53,397 bases of DNA from Desulfobacteraceae bacterium (GCA_003599575.1 QZKV01000153.1:1-53397), one strand, 5' to 3'. Positions 1 through 9,006 are shown, counted from the stretch's first letter. The notes: a model not told the origin generated them from the letters alone. Program-made: numbers and translations.

Positions 1-161
1 CGAAAATTTTAATCCTCGAAATATGTCCATATATTCCTGCGGTTAAAATTTCCGCCCGCCTTGAACTCGACGAAAATATCTCATCCCTGGATGGACACTG
101 ATTAGCATATTCCGCCGGCATGTCTCAAGCATTGGCTGGCGAGTAAAGTCCTATAAATTCC

Positions 162-190
162 TTGACTTTTGAGGGGAGCCAACCTAATGA
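162..190 (+). promoter_or_regulatory. possible sigma-70 promoter for asd
   Basis: A TTGACT box at 162-167 is followed after 17 bases by TAATGA at 185-190. The -35 matches five of six consensus bases and the -10 is weak. It would start transcription about 35 bases before the asd start codon. The rest of bases 1-233 shows no gene or structure that I recognise. Confidence 0.3.
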
Positions 191-233
191 ACATCAGATT
201 GTGGAACAATTTCAGGCTGCCAAGGAGACTTTC

Positions 234-1358
234 ATGCTAACAGTCGGATTCGTCGGATGGCGCGGGATGGTCGGTTCCGTCCTGATGGAACGCATGCGAA
301 CCGAAGATGATTTCAAGCATTTTGCTTTTTCTTTCTTTTCCACCTCTCAGGCCGGACAAAAAGGCCCGGACATCGGCCAGGAGGAAAGGCTGGTGGAAGA
401 TGCTCGCGATATCCGGCGCCTCAGCCGGATGGACATCATCGTTTCATGCCAGGGGGGCGATTATACCCAGACCTATTACCCCCAGTTGCGCCGCAACCAT
501 TGGCAGGGGTACTGGATCGATGCCGCTTCCACCCTGCGCATGCAAGAAAGCAGCATCATTATACTGGACCCGGTCAATCGTCAGGTGATCGATGATGGAC
601 TGGTCAATGGCATAAAGGACTTTATCGGCGGCAACTGCACCGTCTCGTTGATGCTCATGGCATTGGGCGGGTTGTTTGCCCGCGACCTGGTGGAATGGAT
701 GACCTGCATGACCTATCAGGCCGCTTCCGGCGCAGGTGCAAAGAACATGCAGGAACTGGTGCAGCAAATGCAAGTGATCGGCCGGAACACGGATGGTTTG
801 CTGGCCGATCCGTCCAGCGCCATTTTGGACCTTGATTGCAAAGTGACTGAAACCCTTCGCGATCCCTCCTTCCCCAAGGACCATTTCGGCGCTCCGCTGG
901 CCGCAAGCCTGATACCCTGGATCGACCGCCCCATGGAAAACGGTCAAACCCGTGAAGAATGGAAGGGATTTGCGGAAACCAATAAAATTTTAGGGCGCCG
1001 GAGCAACCCGATTCCCATTGACAGCCAATGCGTCCGCATTGGTGCAATGCGCTGCCATAGCCAGGCGTTTACGATCAAACTGTCCAAGGATTTGCCATTG
1101 GATGAAATCACTTCGATCGTGGCGGAAAACAACGCCTGGGTGAAAGTGATCCCCAATGAAAAACAGGCCACGTTGTCCGAATTGACCCCGGCAAAAGTGT
1201 CCGGTACCCTGTCCATTCCGGTCGGACGCATGCGCAAATTGATTCTGGGCCCTGATTATCTGACGGCCTTTTCGGTTGGCGATCAATTGTTGTGGGGTGC
1301 CGCCGAACCGCTGCGGCGCATGCTGCACATCCTTCGTGAACATCTATCGGGGCGTTGA
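234..1358 (+). CDS. asd: aspartate-semialdehyde dehydrogenase
   Basis: This enzyme reduces beta-aspartyl phosphate to aspartate semialdehyde with NADPH, the branch point to lysine/diaminopimelate, threonine and methionine. The start at 234 ([15 protein letters not shown]) places the dinucleotide-binding GxxGxxG loop at the extreme N terminus and has an AAGGAG-like ribosome site at 221-227; an open frame continues upstream to 162 but without family similarity. The active-site cysteine lies in [10 protein letters not shown], the form seen in the gamma-proteobacterial Asd subfamily. The 374 residues fit that subfamily (E. coli about 367). It is followed after a 236-base gap by fabH on the same strand. 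Confidence 0.93.
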   Translation: MLTVGFVGWRGMVGSVLMERMRTEDDFKHFAFSFFSTSQAGQKGPDIGQEERLVEDARDIRRLSRMDIIVSCQGGDYTQTYYPQLRRNHWQGYWIDAASTLRMQESSIIILDPVNRQVIDDGLVNGIKDFIGGNCTVSLMLMALGGLFARDLVEWMTCMTYQAASGAGAKNMQELVQQMQVIGRNTDGLLADPSSAILDLDCKVTETLRDPSFPKDHFGAPLAASLIPWIDRPMENGQTREEWKGFAETNKILGRRSNPIPIDSQCVRIGAMRCHSQAFTIKLSKDLPLDEITSIVAENNAWVKVIPNEKQATLSELTPAKVSGTLSIPVGRMRKLILGPDYLTAFSVGDQLLWGAAEPLRRMLHILREHLSGR

Positions 1359-1594
1359 ATACCAACGCAATGCCTGCCGTCCGGGAAGAATCCGCCAATA
1401 TCAGCAATTCCCGCTGACAGGATTCAGCGGAGTTCCACGGGGGCAAATGCAGATGGTTGCGCCGATATCGCCGATATGATCGTTTTTGACTCCTGCGGCA
1501 TATTGTGATTTATATCCCAGGTTCAAAAAGGTCAGGATCGGAGCGGGATTGCAGTCGGTCATTCTAAAACCAAAAATTGGAGCATGTTGAAAAT

Positions 1595-2587
1595 ATGCCT
1601 TTCGCACACATAAGGGGTACCGGATCGGCGGTGCCGGAGCGCGTCCTTGACAATGCCGAGCTGGAAAAAATCGTGGATACCACGGATGAATGGATCACGC
1701 GTCGTACCGGAATAAAGCAACGGCGCATTGCCATGGGGGACAACAACGAATCCACCGCCGCATTGGGCACTCGGGCAGCCCGCGGGGCAATGGAAATGGC
1801 CGGAATCGCAGCCGATCAAATCGACACCATTATCATGGCCACCATCACCGCGGATCGTATCTTCCCCTCTGCCGCATGCATGGTCCAAAAAGAACTGGAA
1901 GCGTTCAATGCCGCTGCCTACGATATTTCCGCCGGTTGTTCAGGCTTCCTATATGCCCTGGAATCGGGCAACAACAGCATCAAGAGCGGCATGTCCCGAA
2001 CATGCCTGATTATCGGCGCCGAACGTTTGTCCGCCATTGTCAACTGGGAAGATCGCGGTACCTGCGTTCTTCTGGGCGACGGCGCGGGCGCCGTGATCCT
2101 GCGCCGTCAGGATGAACCCGGCGGCCTGCTGTCCACGCACATCAAATCCGACGGCCGGTTGTGGGATCTGCTTTACAGCGACAAAGGAAATGCGCCTGCG
2201 CCCGAAAGCCTCGCGGGCCTGGTGGGCATTCCTTTTCACCTCAAGATGGAGGGCAATCGACTGTTCAAGCAGGCGGTGCCCTGCATGGCCAGCATAGCGG
2301 AGAAAGCGCTTGAACAAAACGGCCTCAGCCGCGAAGATATTCAGCTGGTCATACCCCATCAGGCCAATTTGCGTATTCTCCAGGCGGTATCAGAAAAGCT
2401 TAAAATTCCCATGGAAAAGTTCTTTACCAACTTGCAACATTACGGCAATACATCCGCGGCTTCCATTCCATTGGCCATGGATGAAGCCCATCGGCAGGGG
2501 CGGATCAAGAGCGGGGATTGCGTCCTGCTGGTCAGCTTTGGGGCCGGGCTGACCTGGGGTGCGGCGGTTTTAAAATGGACGTTGTGA
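1595..2587 (+). CDS. fabH: beta-ketoacyl-ACP synthase III (FabH)
   Basis: FabH condenses an acyl-CoA primer with malonyl-ACP to start fatty-acid synthesis. The thiolase-fold catalytic triad is visible: Cys at about residue 115 in AYDISAGCSGF, His in PHQANLR, and Asn in YGNTSAAS. The N-terminal VDTTDEWITRRTGI signature is typical. I chose the ATG at 1595 (330 residues); a TTG six codons upstream at 1577 is in frame, but the GGAG at 1579-1582 lies about 12 bases before the ATG and suits it. The 3' end converges on the HNH gene. Confidence 0.93.
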   Translation: MPFAHIRGTGSAVPERVLDNAELEKIVDTTDEWITRRTGIKQRRIAMGDNNESTAALGTRAARGAMEMAGIAADQIDTIIMATITADRIFPSAACMVQKELEAFNAAAYDISAGCSGFLYALESGNNSIKSGMSRTCLIIGAERLSAIVNWEDRGTCVLLGDGAGAVILRRQDEPGGLLSTHIKSDGRLWDLLYSDKGNAPAPESLAGLVGIPFHLKMEGNRLFKQAVPCMASIAEKALEQNGLSREDIQLVIPHQANLRILQAVSEKLKIPMEKFFTNLQHYGNTSAASIPLAMDEAHRQGRIKSGDCVLLVSFGAGLTWGAAVLKWTL

Positions 2588-2640
2588 TTGAGGCATAACT
2601 CTTCACGCGTTCAGCCGGAAGGCGCCAAATGAAAGCCTTT

Positions 2641-2660
2641 TCAGGAAAGCGCATTCCTGA
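2641..2660. terminator. hairpin between convergent fabH and HNH genes
   Basis: TCAGGAA and TTCCTGA form a perfect 7-bp stem around a 6-base loop directly against the HNH stop codon. There is no clear T-tract on either strand, so it may be a bidirectional pause or mRNA 3' end rather than a classical intrinsic terminator. Confidence 0.35.
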
Positions 2661-3173
2661 TCAACTGCCGATCATTCCCAACTGCTCCCATAGATCGTGA
2701 ATGCCCATCCGCTTCAGACGCAACCGCAGGAATTCGGATATGGTCGGCTGCTTGGGACGGATCTGCAGATACATATGCGCTTCACTGGGGGTGCGGTTTC
2801 CCTTCAAGGTGTTGCAGCGCCTGCAGCAGGCGACACAATTTTCGAAGCTCGAGCCTCCGCCTTTGGACCTGGGAATGATGTGGTCCATGGTCATTTTACT
2901 GCCCTTCGTACCGCAGTAGGCGCAGGTGAACCCGTCACGGATCAATACATTGCGCTTGCTGAAGGGGACTCTGGCCCGGTATACCGAACGGATCAGCTTG
3001 ATCAGTTTCATCACGGCCGGTATGCGCATCACCAACCCTTCGGCCCCCAATATGCGCCGTTCGGAGTAGCTTAAGACAGTCGCCTTTTGGTTGACCACCA
3101 GTTTAAGCGCGCGTTTCCAGTCAACCACGTTCATGAAGGAATAGTCGGCATTCAATAAAATGCATTGGGACAT
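2661..3173 (-). CDS. HNH endonuclease family protein
   Basis: A small HNH nuclease-like protein. The motif is complete: CAYC, then DHIIPRSKGG, then N, CCRRCN and K, so two zinc-binding CxxC pairs flank the catalytic histidine. The N-terminal part (ILLNADYSF) matches the short domain common in stand-alone bacterial HNH proteins of about 165-185 residues. The start at 3173 (MSQCILLNADY) is preceded by a GAGGA ribosome site 7 bases upstream; longer in-frame starts exist at 3218 and 3287. The substrate and role are unknown. Nothing nearby suggests an intron, a phage or a restriction system. Confidence 0.8.
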   Translation of the reverse strand: MSQCILLNADYSFMNVVDWKRALKLVVNQKATVLSYSERRILGAEGLVMRIPAVMKLIKLIRSVYRARVPFSKRNVLIRDGFTCAYCGTKGSKMTMDHIIPRSKGGGSSFENCVACCRRCNTLKGNRTPSEAHMYLQIRPKQPTISEFLRLRLKRMGIHDLWEQLGMIGS

Positions 3174-3618
3174 CGGCACATCCTCGGCAGTCACCTGTTC
3201 CAACACGGCGGTCATCATCACTGCCCTTGAGCCCGCTTTCCGCCCGGAGGTGCTTGAAGGCATAGGGCTGTTTGGGAACAGGAACATTTTGCGCTGAAGG
3301 ATTATGGCCTGTCAATATTTTTAACCGTCTGGAAAAGCGCCGCCTATCATTCCATTTTCTGATCGCCGTCCCTCCGAAAGAAAACCCAAAGAACCCTCAC
3401 CAACTGACAAAATGCTTTATCCGCTGACAAAAAGCGGCATCCTCACGATCACAGACCGTGTTGCAGCCACGGGATTTCGGCTCCATTCGGTGCTTTTCAG
3501 TACCTTTTAAAGACCTGAAGCATGGCACGCAATGTGCTTTCCCATATCCCAGCACAGATTACAGCGGGGTGCCTTCCGCGCGGATAAACCCGCAACCGTT
3601 CGATGGTGTGAGCTGAAA
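3174..3618. other. 445-base divergent intergenic region
   Basis: This region separates the HNH gene (minus) from a small membrane-protein gene (plus). It holds a TTGACA on the minus strand at 3310-3315 with no convincing -10, two direct copies of CTGACAAAA at 3404-3412 and 3424-3432 (20-bp period), a CCGTG-N7-CACGG inverted repeat near 3457-3476, and a sigma-54-type promoter at 3523. No tRNA, riboswitch or credible ORF is seen. Confidence 0.5.
3523..3539 (+). promoter_or_regulatory. candidate sigma-54 (-24/-12) promoter
   Basis: TGGCACG, four bases, then GTGCT matches the -24/-12 consensus at all positions except the first T of TTGCW, with the obligatory GG-N10-GC spacing (GG at 3524-3525, GC at 3536-3537). 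Transcription would start near 3549, 70 bases upstream of the ATG at 3619. The CTGACAAAA direct repeats about 100 bases upstream are placed like an enhancer-binding-protein site. Confidence 0.55.
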
Positions 3619-3987
3619 ATGATTGAATTCAAAGGGACATATCACCAATACGCCAAGGCCGATTCGGTTGTCGTATTGGTTCAGTTCGACGGGGTGATCC
3701 TGCATGTATGGCATTTATCCGAACCATTTCACCGCCTGGTCTCCAGCGATGAATTCCATCTATCAAGAACAAATCTGGCCGGGAGCCGCCATTCGATCAA
3801 GCTCCCGAATGGCGGGCGCATAAAAACCGACGACCGGCACGCTTTTGAACTGTTGTCCCAAACACAGAAAAGAACAACCGGATACGATTCGTATGCTTTG
3901 ACCCAAAACTTGGTCCTGGCGCTGCTGGGCTTCATGTCATTAGGAACAGGCTTGTGGTGGCTGGTAAGAAACGGTCTGCTTTTTTGA
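3619..3987 (+). CDS. small single-TM membrane protein, resembles the soluble N-terminal domain of some M48 peptidases
   Basis: A 122-residue protein starting at MIEFKGTYHQY. Residues 1-80 look like a compact beta-rich domain (VVVLVQFDGVILHVWHL ... IKLPNGGRIKTDDRHAFELL), which resembles from memory the small domain found before some M48-type peptidase domains. A single hydrophobic segment at about 98-118 (NLVLALLGFMSLGTGLWWLV) anchors the C terminus. No peptidase HExxH motif is present, so if that kinship is right this is only the accessory domain. The frame is open upstream to 3532, but that start would lie inside the putative sigma-54 promoter, which favours 3619. Function unknown. Confidence 0.6.
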   Translation: MIEFKGTYHQYAKADSVVVLVQFDGVILHVWHLSEPFHRLVSSDEFHLSRTNLAGSRHSIKLPNGGRIKTDDRHAFELLSQTQKRTTGYDSYALTQNLVLALLGFMSLGTGLWWLVRNGLLF

Positions 3988-4090
3988 AGGCCCGGGCCTC
4001 CGGCACCAAGCGTCAGGCCGGATGGCGTTACCTGCCGGAAAAGTGGTTTGAGCAACGCACTGACCGCCTCCTCAGCAGGGGCTTAAGCAT

Positions 4091-5776
4091 CTAATTGCGG
4101 CCTTCTGGAAGAGGGTCGTCCAATTCAATTTCAACTCTCCGATTCCGGGTTCTGCCCTCGGCACTTTCATTGGAGGCAATGGGCAAGAGGTCTCCCATTG
4201 CGAAAATCTGTATCTGTCCGGCGGAAACCCCCTTACCGATCAGGTAGTACTTGACGGCGTTGGCTCGAAAGCGCGACACGCTTTCGTTGTAATGCTGAGT
4301 ACCGCTTGAATCCGTAAACCCGCGTACCTTGATGCGCGCGTGGGGATGTTTGATAAGATAAGCGGCAGTCAGATCCAGCATTTCATAAGACTTGCTTTCG
4401 ATATCGTTGGAATTCAATGCGAAACGAATGGTAATCTTCTCTTTAGTCAACGGAAGCGGCTCTATTTCATTCAATGCCGGACCTTGCGCTTTCTGGGGAT
4501 CCGATTGCATGGCATGGATGGGTTCACTTGAAAAATCGGGCGGTGCATTGCGATGAACGGTCTCCTCGCCGTCCGAACGGACGGAAGCGGCTGGAAGGCT
4601 TGTTGCATCGGGGGCTTCGTGAGCGGCATTTTTTTCAATCTGTTCCGCAGGCCGGACCATTTCATGCGGCAGAATGGTAGCGGATCTATCCTGCACCTGC
4701 TTTTCGGATGGCCGGGGTTTTTGTTCTTCATTGCTGAAATGGGTTATGGCCGATCCCGCCAAAAACATCAGCACAAAAACTATCACGGTATAAAGACATG
4801 TCTGGATAAATGCGCGCAACAGTGTTTTTCGATTTGCAGGTTCCCGGACCGGATCGGCACCGGATGCTTTCCCGGTTGATTGCGCCGCCTGTGCTGTTTT
4901 TGCAGCCGCATCGGCAATGGAGCGGCTGTCCTGGGCAGGCAGTGAACCACCCTCTTCAACTCCGGAGGATTGCATGGGGATGCGCAGTTCTTCGGCACAT
5001 TCATTGATAATCTGCTCATCCACCTGCTTGGCACCGCGGGCATAACCGGTCAGAAGGGCGTGATCGCAAAGAATATTGATCAATCGGGGAATGCCCCCCG
5101 AAAAAGTGAAGATCTGTTCTATTGCGGATGAGGTGAAGATTTTACGGGTACCCCCGGCCACCCGCAGGCGGTGAAAAATATATTTCGCTACTTCTTCTCT
5201 TTCGAGAGGCGTTATATGATAACGCACCGTGATGCGCTGTGCCATTGCTCTGTTTTGGGGCAATGACAAAAGCCTGTTGAATTCCTGCTGTCCCACAAAA
5301 AAGATGTTGATCAGCTTTCGGTCGTGCAGTTCGATATTGGAAAGGACGCGAATATCTTCGATCAGGTTGTGCTTCAAGCGTTGGCACTCATCGATGATCA
5401 AGAGCACCTGCTTGTTATTGGCATGGCACTGATACAAAAAGTCGCGCAGATGGATCAAAAAAGCACCCTTGCTGTCAAAGGTGCGGTTCATCTTGAAACC
5501 ATCGGCCAGCAGATTGTAAAGATCCATGCTGTCCAAGTCCGGATCGAGCAAGTTGGCCACAATCGTATCTTGGTCCAGCGAGGACATCAGGCGGTTGATA
5601 AGCAGGGTTTTTCCGGTCCCCACCTCACCGGTCAGCAGCAAAAATCCCCTGTTGTCCAAGATTCCATATCGGAGGGTCGCCAAAGCCTCTTTGTGCTTTT
5701 CCCCCAGCCACAGGAACTTGGGATCGGAGGTAATCTGAAAAGGTTTATCGGCAAGTTGAAAATGGCTGAGGTACAT
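4091..5776 (-). CDS. ExeA/GspA-type AAA ATPase fused to a periplasmic OmpA domain
   Basis: The N terminus is an ExeA/GspA ATPase: MYLSHFQLADKPF opening, Walker A GEVGTGKT at residues 50-57, Walker B VLLIIDE at 124-130, and a C-terminal helical lid to about 265. A low-complexity stretch leads to a membrane segment at about 323-346 (TVIVFVLMFLAGSAI), then a 100-residue Pro/Ala/Glu-rich linker, then an OmpA-family peptidoglycan-binding domain at about 445-555 (IKVRGFTDSSGTQHYNESVSRFRA, NRRVEIEL). In Aeromonas, ExeA binds peptidoglycan through a different C-terminal domain and, with ExeB, helps the type II secretin assemble. Here an OmpA domain stands in that place and no gspB is seen. The gene stands alone, 13 kb from the gsp operon. 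Confidence 0.85.
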   Translation of the reverse strand: MYLSHFQLADKPFQITSDPKFLWLGEKHKEALATLRYGILDNRGFLLLTGEVGTGKTLLINRLMSSLDQDTIVANLLDPDLDSMDLYNLLADGFKMNRTFDSKGAFLIHLRDFLYQCHANNKQVLLIIDECQRLKHNLIEDIRVLSNIELHDRKLINIFFVGQQEFNRLLSLPQNRAMAQRITVRYHITPLEREEVAKYIFHRLRVAGGTRKIFTSSAIEQIFTFSGGIPRLINILCDHALLTGYARGAKQVDEQIINECAEELRIPMQSSGVEEGGSLPAQDSRSIADAAAKTAQAAQSTGKASGADPVREPANRKTLLRAFIQTCLYTVIVFVLMFLAGSAITHFSNEEQKPRPSEKQVQDRSATILPHEMVRPAEQIEKNAAHEAPDATSLPAASVRSDGEETVHRNAPPDFSSEPIHAMQSDPQKAQGPALNEIEPLPLTKEKITIRFALNSNDIESKSYEMLDLTAAYLIKHPHARIKVRGFTDSSGTQHYNESVSRFRANAVKYYLIGKGVSAGQIQIFAMGDLLPIASNESAEGRTRNRRVEIELDDPLPEGRN

Positions 5777-5984
5777 GGCGGGTCCATTTAGATAGATTAA
5801 GTTTTGCGCACATTAAGTTTTTTTTATCCGTCTTAAACAAGACCGGCAACCTCGCCCGCTTCCGGCGGTCCCCTCATTTATGCATCAAGGTAATGGCAAA
5901 CGCATAGCGGCGTTTTTCAGCTTGCGCTTCTTATTTTTTCGCATAAGCACTTTATTTAAAATGAATTTACGATCTCTGGTAGCC

Positions 5985-6000
5985 CAATCCCGCGGGATTG
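5985..6000. promoter_or_regulatory. perfect 16-bp palindrome, operator candidate
   Basis: CAATCCCGCGGGATTG is fully self-complementary, as expected for a dimeric repressor site. It lies about 215 bases upstream of the coiled-coil gene and about 210 bases upstream of the ATPase gene, so it could serve either. No regulator is encoded beside it. Confidence 0.35.
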
Positions 6001-6149
6001 TCAACTAAGTGAAGCACTGTCCGGTGATTGTCAATGACGCCCAGGCCGATGCCGCCTCGGGCCGGTTCACCCTGTTTGAGACGGCCGTATCCGGCAACCA
6101 ACGGGCAAGCGGACCAACGGACCTCGCCTCGACGGCACTCATTTAGTCC

Positions 6150-6178
6150 TTGATTATACTTCAATTCATCGGTATTAT
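6150..6178 (+). promoter_or_regulatory. sigma-70 promoter for the coiled-coil membrane genes
   Basis: TTGATT at 6150-6155, a 17-base spacer, and TATTAT at 6173-6178. Both boxes are close to consensus. The start site would be near 6185, about 40 bases before the ATG at 6225. Confidence 0.6.
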
Positions 6179-6224
6179 TATGTAAATTTTGAGAAACGAA
6201 GCAGGAGACGTGAAAGGGGTTCGC

Positions 6225-7007
6225 ATGTTCGCATGGTGGCACAGCCTTGAATCAGTGATTGCTTTCAACATTTGGATGCAGATGCTGGCCATGCTTGGTG
6301 CCGCTCTGGCGACTGTCAGCATCTTATTGCTGTGGGTTCACGGGAACCGCATGACCCGCTTTCTGGTCGAACGCGAGGAAAGTGCCGCAAAGAAGATAAA
6401 AGCCGTCGAGAAAGCCGCCGAACAAATCCGCAAAGAGCTTCTGGCCACGCAGCAGAATCATGACATTGTCGACCAACGCCGCCGATTGGCCGAGATGGAT
6501 GCGGATGCTCTCCGTAAAGAAGTCGAAAAGACCAGAAAAGGGTACGCCGAAGCCGAAGGGGCATTGAAAGAACGCATCGAAGAACTCAAAGGCATGAACA
6601 TCACCCAAACGCAAGGTCGTGAGACCGCCCGAACCACCGGCGGTACTGTCCAAAGGGGCGGCCCCGATTCCAAGCAATACAAAATGTTGGCCAAATTGCT
6701 CAGTTCCGGTCCAAAAGGAGAATTGGATATCATCTCCATGCTGGAAGATCCCCGGTCTCATGAGATCGCCCTGGAGATGAAAAAGATTTTCAATGAACAG
6801 GGGTGGTCGACTTCGGAAATCATTCAAAGCGCGTTTTCCCATCCGCCGGAAGGATTTGTACTGGTCATCCACAGCAAACAGACCGCGCCATCATATTCAA
6901 AATTCCTTCAGCGTACCCTGACGACCATCGGCGTGCCTGTATCTGCACAGATCAACAACAAGTATCGGGAATGGTCGATATCGATGGTTGTGGGGCATAC
7001 TGAATAA
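6225..7007 (+). CDS. membrane-anchored coiled-coil protein of unknown function
   Basis: This protein has 260 residues. A short N terminus leads to a membrane helix at about 14-35 (MQMLAMLGAALATVSILLLWV), then a charged coiled coil at about 45-125 (EREESAAKKIKAVEKAAEQIRKEL and following heptads). The C-terminal 85 residues form a compact alpha/beta domain (KKIFNEQGWSTSEIIQSAF ... PPEGFVLVIHS ... MVVG) of a kind I have seen appended to other uncharacterised membrane proteins. The ATG at 6225 has AAGGGG five bases upstream; a GTG at 6210 is an alternative. It is followed by a second anchored coiled-coil gene, so the two may work as a pair. No function can be assigned. Confidence 0.65.
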   Translation: MFAWWHSLESVIAFNIWMQMLAMLGAALATVSILLLWVHGNRMTRFLVEREESAAKKIKAVEKAAEQIRKELLATQQNHDIVDQRRRLAEMDADALRKEVEKTRKGYAEAEGALKERIEELKGMNITQTQGRETARTTGGTVQRGGPDSKQYKMLAKLLSSGPKGELDIISMLEDPRSHEIALEMKKIFNEQGWSTSEIIQSAFSHPPEGFVLVIHSKQTAPSYSKFLQRTLTTIGVPVSAQINNKYREWSISMVVGHTE

Positions 7008-7095
7008 ACACACACGATGCTCGCAGGCGCCAGGAGAAAAAATACCCGATGCCGCAATGGACCGCAGAAGCAGCCAGTACAACCGGGAGGGCCGG

Positions 7096-7965
7096 ATGAC
7101 ACGTCCAGTACATACAGTCAAATATCTGCAAGCCAATTTCCGCAAATACCAGATACTTGCCATCACATGCGCCTTGCTGGCGATAACCGCCTCAATCCTG
7201 GCGGCTTTTTCCGGAATCCGGCTCAGCACTTTGATAAAGACATCGGCCGATGCCGAAGCAAGCGCCTTGCATGCGAGGGCCGCCGCTGTCTCAAGGGAAC
7301 TCGCGGAGACCCGCCAGACACTCCAACAGGCGCGCGACCAGTTGAATGCGGAAAGAGAACAAGTCGCAGTTCTGAAAGAGAAAATTAATGCATTGGAGCG
7401 AAGGCTGGCGGCAGCGGAAAACGCATCGACGTCGCATACAACGCCCGCAACCGTAATTCCCTTGGTACAGAAGGCTGAACCGGATACCTCTCAGGCAGCG
7501 CCGCACTTCGAAGCAGGCAAACAACCCAACAAGGGCATTGCGCCTGCCGTGCTAACGAAAGACGGTCCATCCAGCCTGCGCCCCCCCGTCCAGCGAGCGG
7601 CACCTGAAGCATCGCCGCATGCGCAGCCTGCGCCGGCACCCGATTCCAAAAAAATTTCGGAGAAATCCAAAGAGCCGGTTCAGACCCTCAATCCGACAGC
7701 GAACGAACCGGATCAAGCCGCTTCCACAACCCGCGACGAAACCGCATCTGCGGTGACTTCCAATCCCTCCGCTGCAGCGCATCGGCAGCCATCATCTTCC
7801 GCCGCAACAGCAATCGAAGCCACCCCGGCCCCGATCACCACGGTATCCGAAGAAAGGGTCCCATCCTCCGCGCAGCAGCCGGATGGTTTTCCGTCGGGTC
7901 CGCCTGCGGCCGAACCCATCCGCCCTGAAAAAGCCGAAGAGAGCCCGGCCCCCCGCGCCAATTGA
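7096..7965 (+). CDS. membrane-anchored coiled-coil protein with long Pro/Ala/Ser-rich tail
   Basis: The ATG at 7096 has a GGGAGG ribosome site at 7085-7090 and gives 289 residues. One hydrophobic segment at about 21-43 (LAITCALLAITASILAAFSGI) is followed by a coiled coil to about 115 (RELAETRQTLQQARDQLNAE ... KEKINALERRLAAAE). From there to the C terminus the protein is a disordered, Pro/Ala/Ser/Glu-rich tail with no recognisable fold, perhaps spanning the periplasm. It lies 88 bases after the preceding coiled-coil gene on the same strand and shares its membrane-plus-coil design. Function unknown. Confidence 0.6.
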   Translation: MTRPVHTVKYLQANFRKYQILAITCALLAITASILAAFSGIRLSTLIKTSADAEASALHARAAAVSRELAETRQTLQQARDQLNAEREQVAVLKEKINALERRLAAAENASTSHTTPATVIPLVQKAEPDTSQAAPHFEAGKQPNKGIAPAVLTKDGPSSLRPPVQRAAPEASPHAQPAPAPDSKKISEKSKEPVQTLNPTANEPDQAASTTRDETASAVTSNPSAAAHRQPSSSAATAIEATPAPITTVSEERVPSSAQQPDGFPSGPPAAEPIRPEKAEESPAPRAN

Positions 7966-8068
7966 TTCATTTCAGCATCCCGCCACTCGGACCAGCCACA
8001 GTGGTATAAAATCCGGTTCGACGATGTTTGCCCCCGGCCGCGCCTCGATGGCCGTCTTAACCCGGGGA

Positions 8069-8968
8069 TCAATCTATAAACTTCCGGATGCAGGCATTGA
8101 TCAACTCCGGTTGTTCGTGAACAATCCAATGGGAGGCATCCGGAACACGCTCGATGGTCAGCTGCCCCACAAACTCGTCCAAGCCGTCCAGATTGCCGGT
8201 CAGAAGGGCTTCATCCAACTCTCCCCAGATAACCAGGGTGGGAACGCCGACCGTGAACAACTCACGCGGCGCCTGCACGATTTTACGAAGCACGGCCCTT
8301 TCCTCGTCGGACAAGGCCGGATGCAGGGGAGATATGCGGTAATAATTCAATCCGCCGGTCAGGGCGCCCGCTTGGGACCAGGCGTCGGTGTAACGGCGGC
8401 GCGATTCGTCACTCATCAGCCATTTGGAGCTGCCTGCCGTAAGGGCATCGCGCAAATAGGCGTAATTGTTCTTGGCAAGCAATTCTTCAGCAAGGCGTGA
8501 ACGAAATAGATTCATGTAGCGGCTGGCTTTTTGCTGAAGCGGGTTGTGCAACAGTTCGCGGGCAAAGACGATGGGATGCGGAGAGTTGATGATAATTAAT
8601 TTTTCGGTCATATCGGCATGGCGATTGGCAAACGCCCAGGCTATACCGCCGCCCCAGTCATGTGCGACCAAAATCGCCTTTTGATATCCGAGATGCGTGA
8701 CCAGCGCACGCAGGTCTTCAACCAAAATTTTGATGTGATACTGTTTAGGGTCGGCGGGTTTTGAGGAAAGATTGAACCCGCGCAGGTCCGGGGCAACAGC
8801 ATGATTTTCCCGGCCGAATTCAATTAACTGCTCTTCCCACGCGGCCCAGAATTCAGGAAAACCGTGAAGGAACAGGATCAGGCGGCCCGCCCCGTTGGCG
8901 ACGTAATGCAAACGAACGCTGTTGACATCCGCATAAGCATGGGTAAGAGGATGCTTTTGGGTTGCCAT
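8069..8968 (-). CDS. alpha/beta hydrolase, epoxide hydrolase / haloalkane dehalogenase-like
   Basis: This is an alpha/beta-hydrolase of 299 residues. The oxyanion motif HGFPEFW is at 35-41 and the nucleophile elbow AHDWGG places Asp at residue 104, as in epoxide hydrolases and dehalogenases rather than serine esterases. The acid is in WGELDEAL and the catalytic His in DASHWIVHEQP. HGFPE is more typical of epoxide hydrolases, but the substrate cannot be fixed from sequence. AAGGAG sits just upstream of the start at 8968. It is transcribed divergently from the flavoenzyme gene at 9090, with which it may share a regulator. Confidence 0.82.
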   Translation of the reverse strand: MATQKHPLTHAYADVNSVRLHYVANGAGRLILFLHGFPEFWAAWEEQLIEFGRENHAVAPDLRGFNLSSKPADPKQYHIKILVEDLRALVTHLGYQKAILVAHDWGGGIAWAFANRHADMTEKLIIINSPHPIVFARELLHNPLQQKASRYMNLFRSRLAEELLAKNNYAYLRDALTAGSSKWLMSDESRRRYTDAWSQAGALTGGLNYYRISPLHPALSDEERAVLRKIVQAPRELFTVGVPTLVIWGELDEALLTGNLDGLDEFVGQLTIERVPDASHWIVHEQPELINACIRKFID

Positions 8969-9006
8969 GGCAATCTCCTTTATGCTTAAACTTGCCTCGT
9001 GGTCGG

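Larger units (their letters stand above)
5777..6224. other. 448-base divergent intergenic region
   Basis: The region lies between the divergent ATPase gene and the coiled-coil gene. It contains two direct copies of ATTAAGTTTT (5796-5805 and 5812-5821, 16-bp period) just upstream of the ATPase start, a perfect 16-bp palindrome CAATCCCGCGGGATTG at 5985-6000, and a good promoter at 6150-6178. No ORF in it is convincing. Confidence 0.5.
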
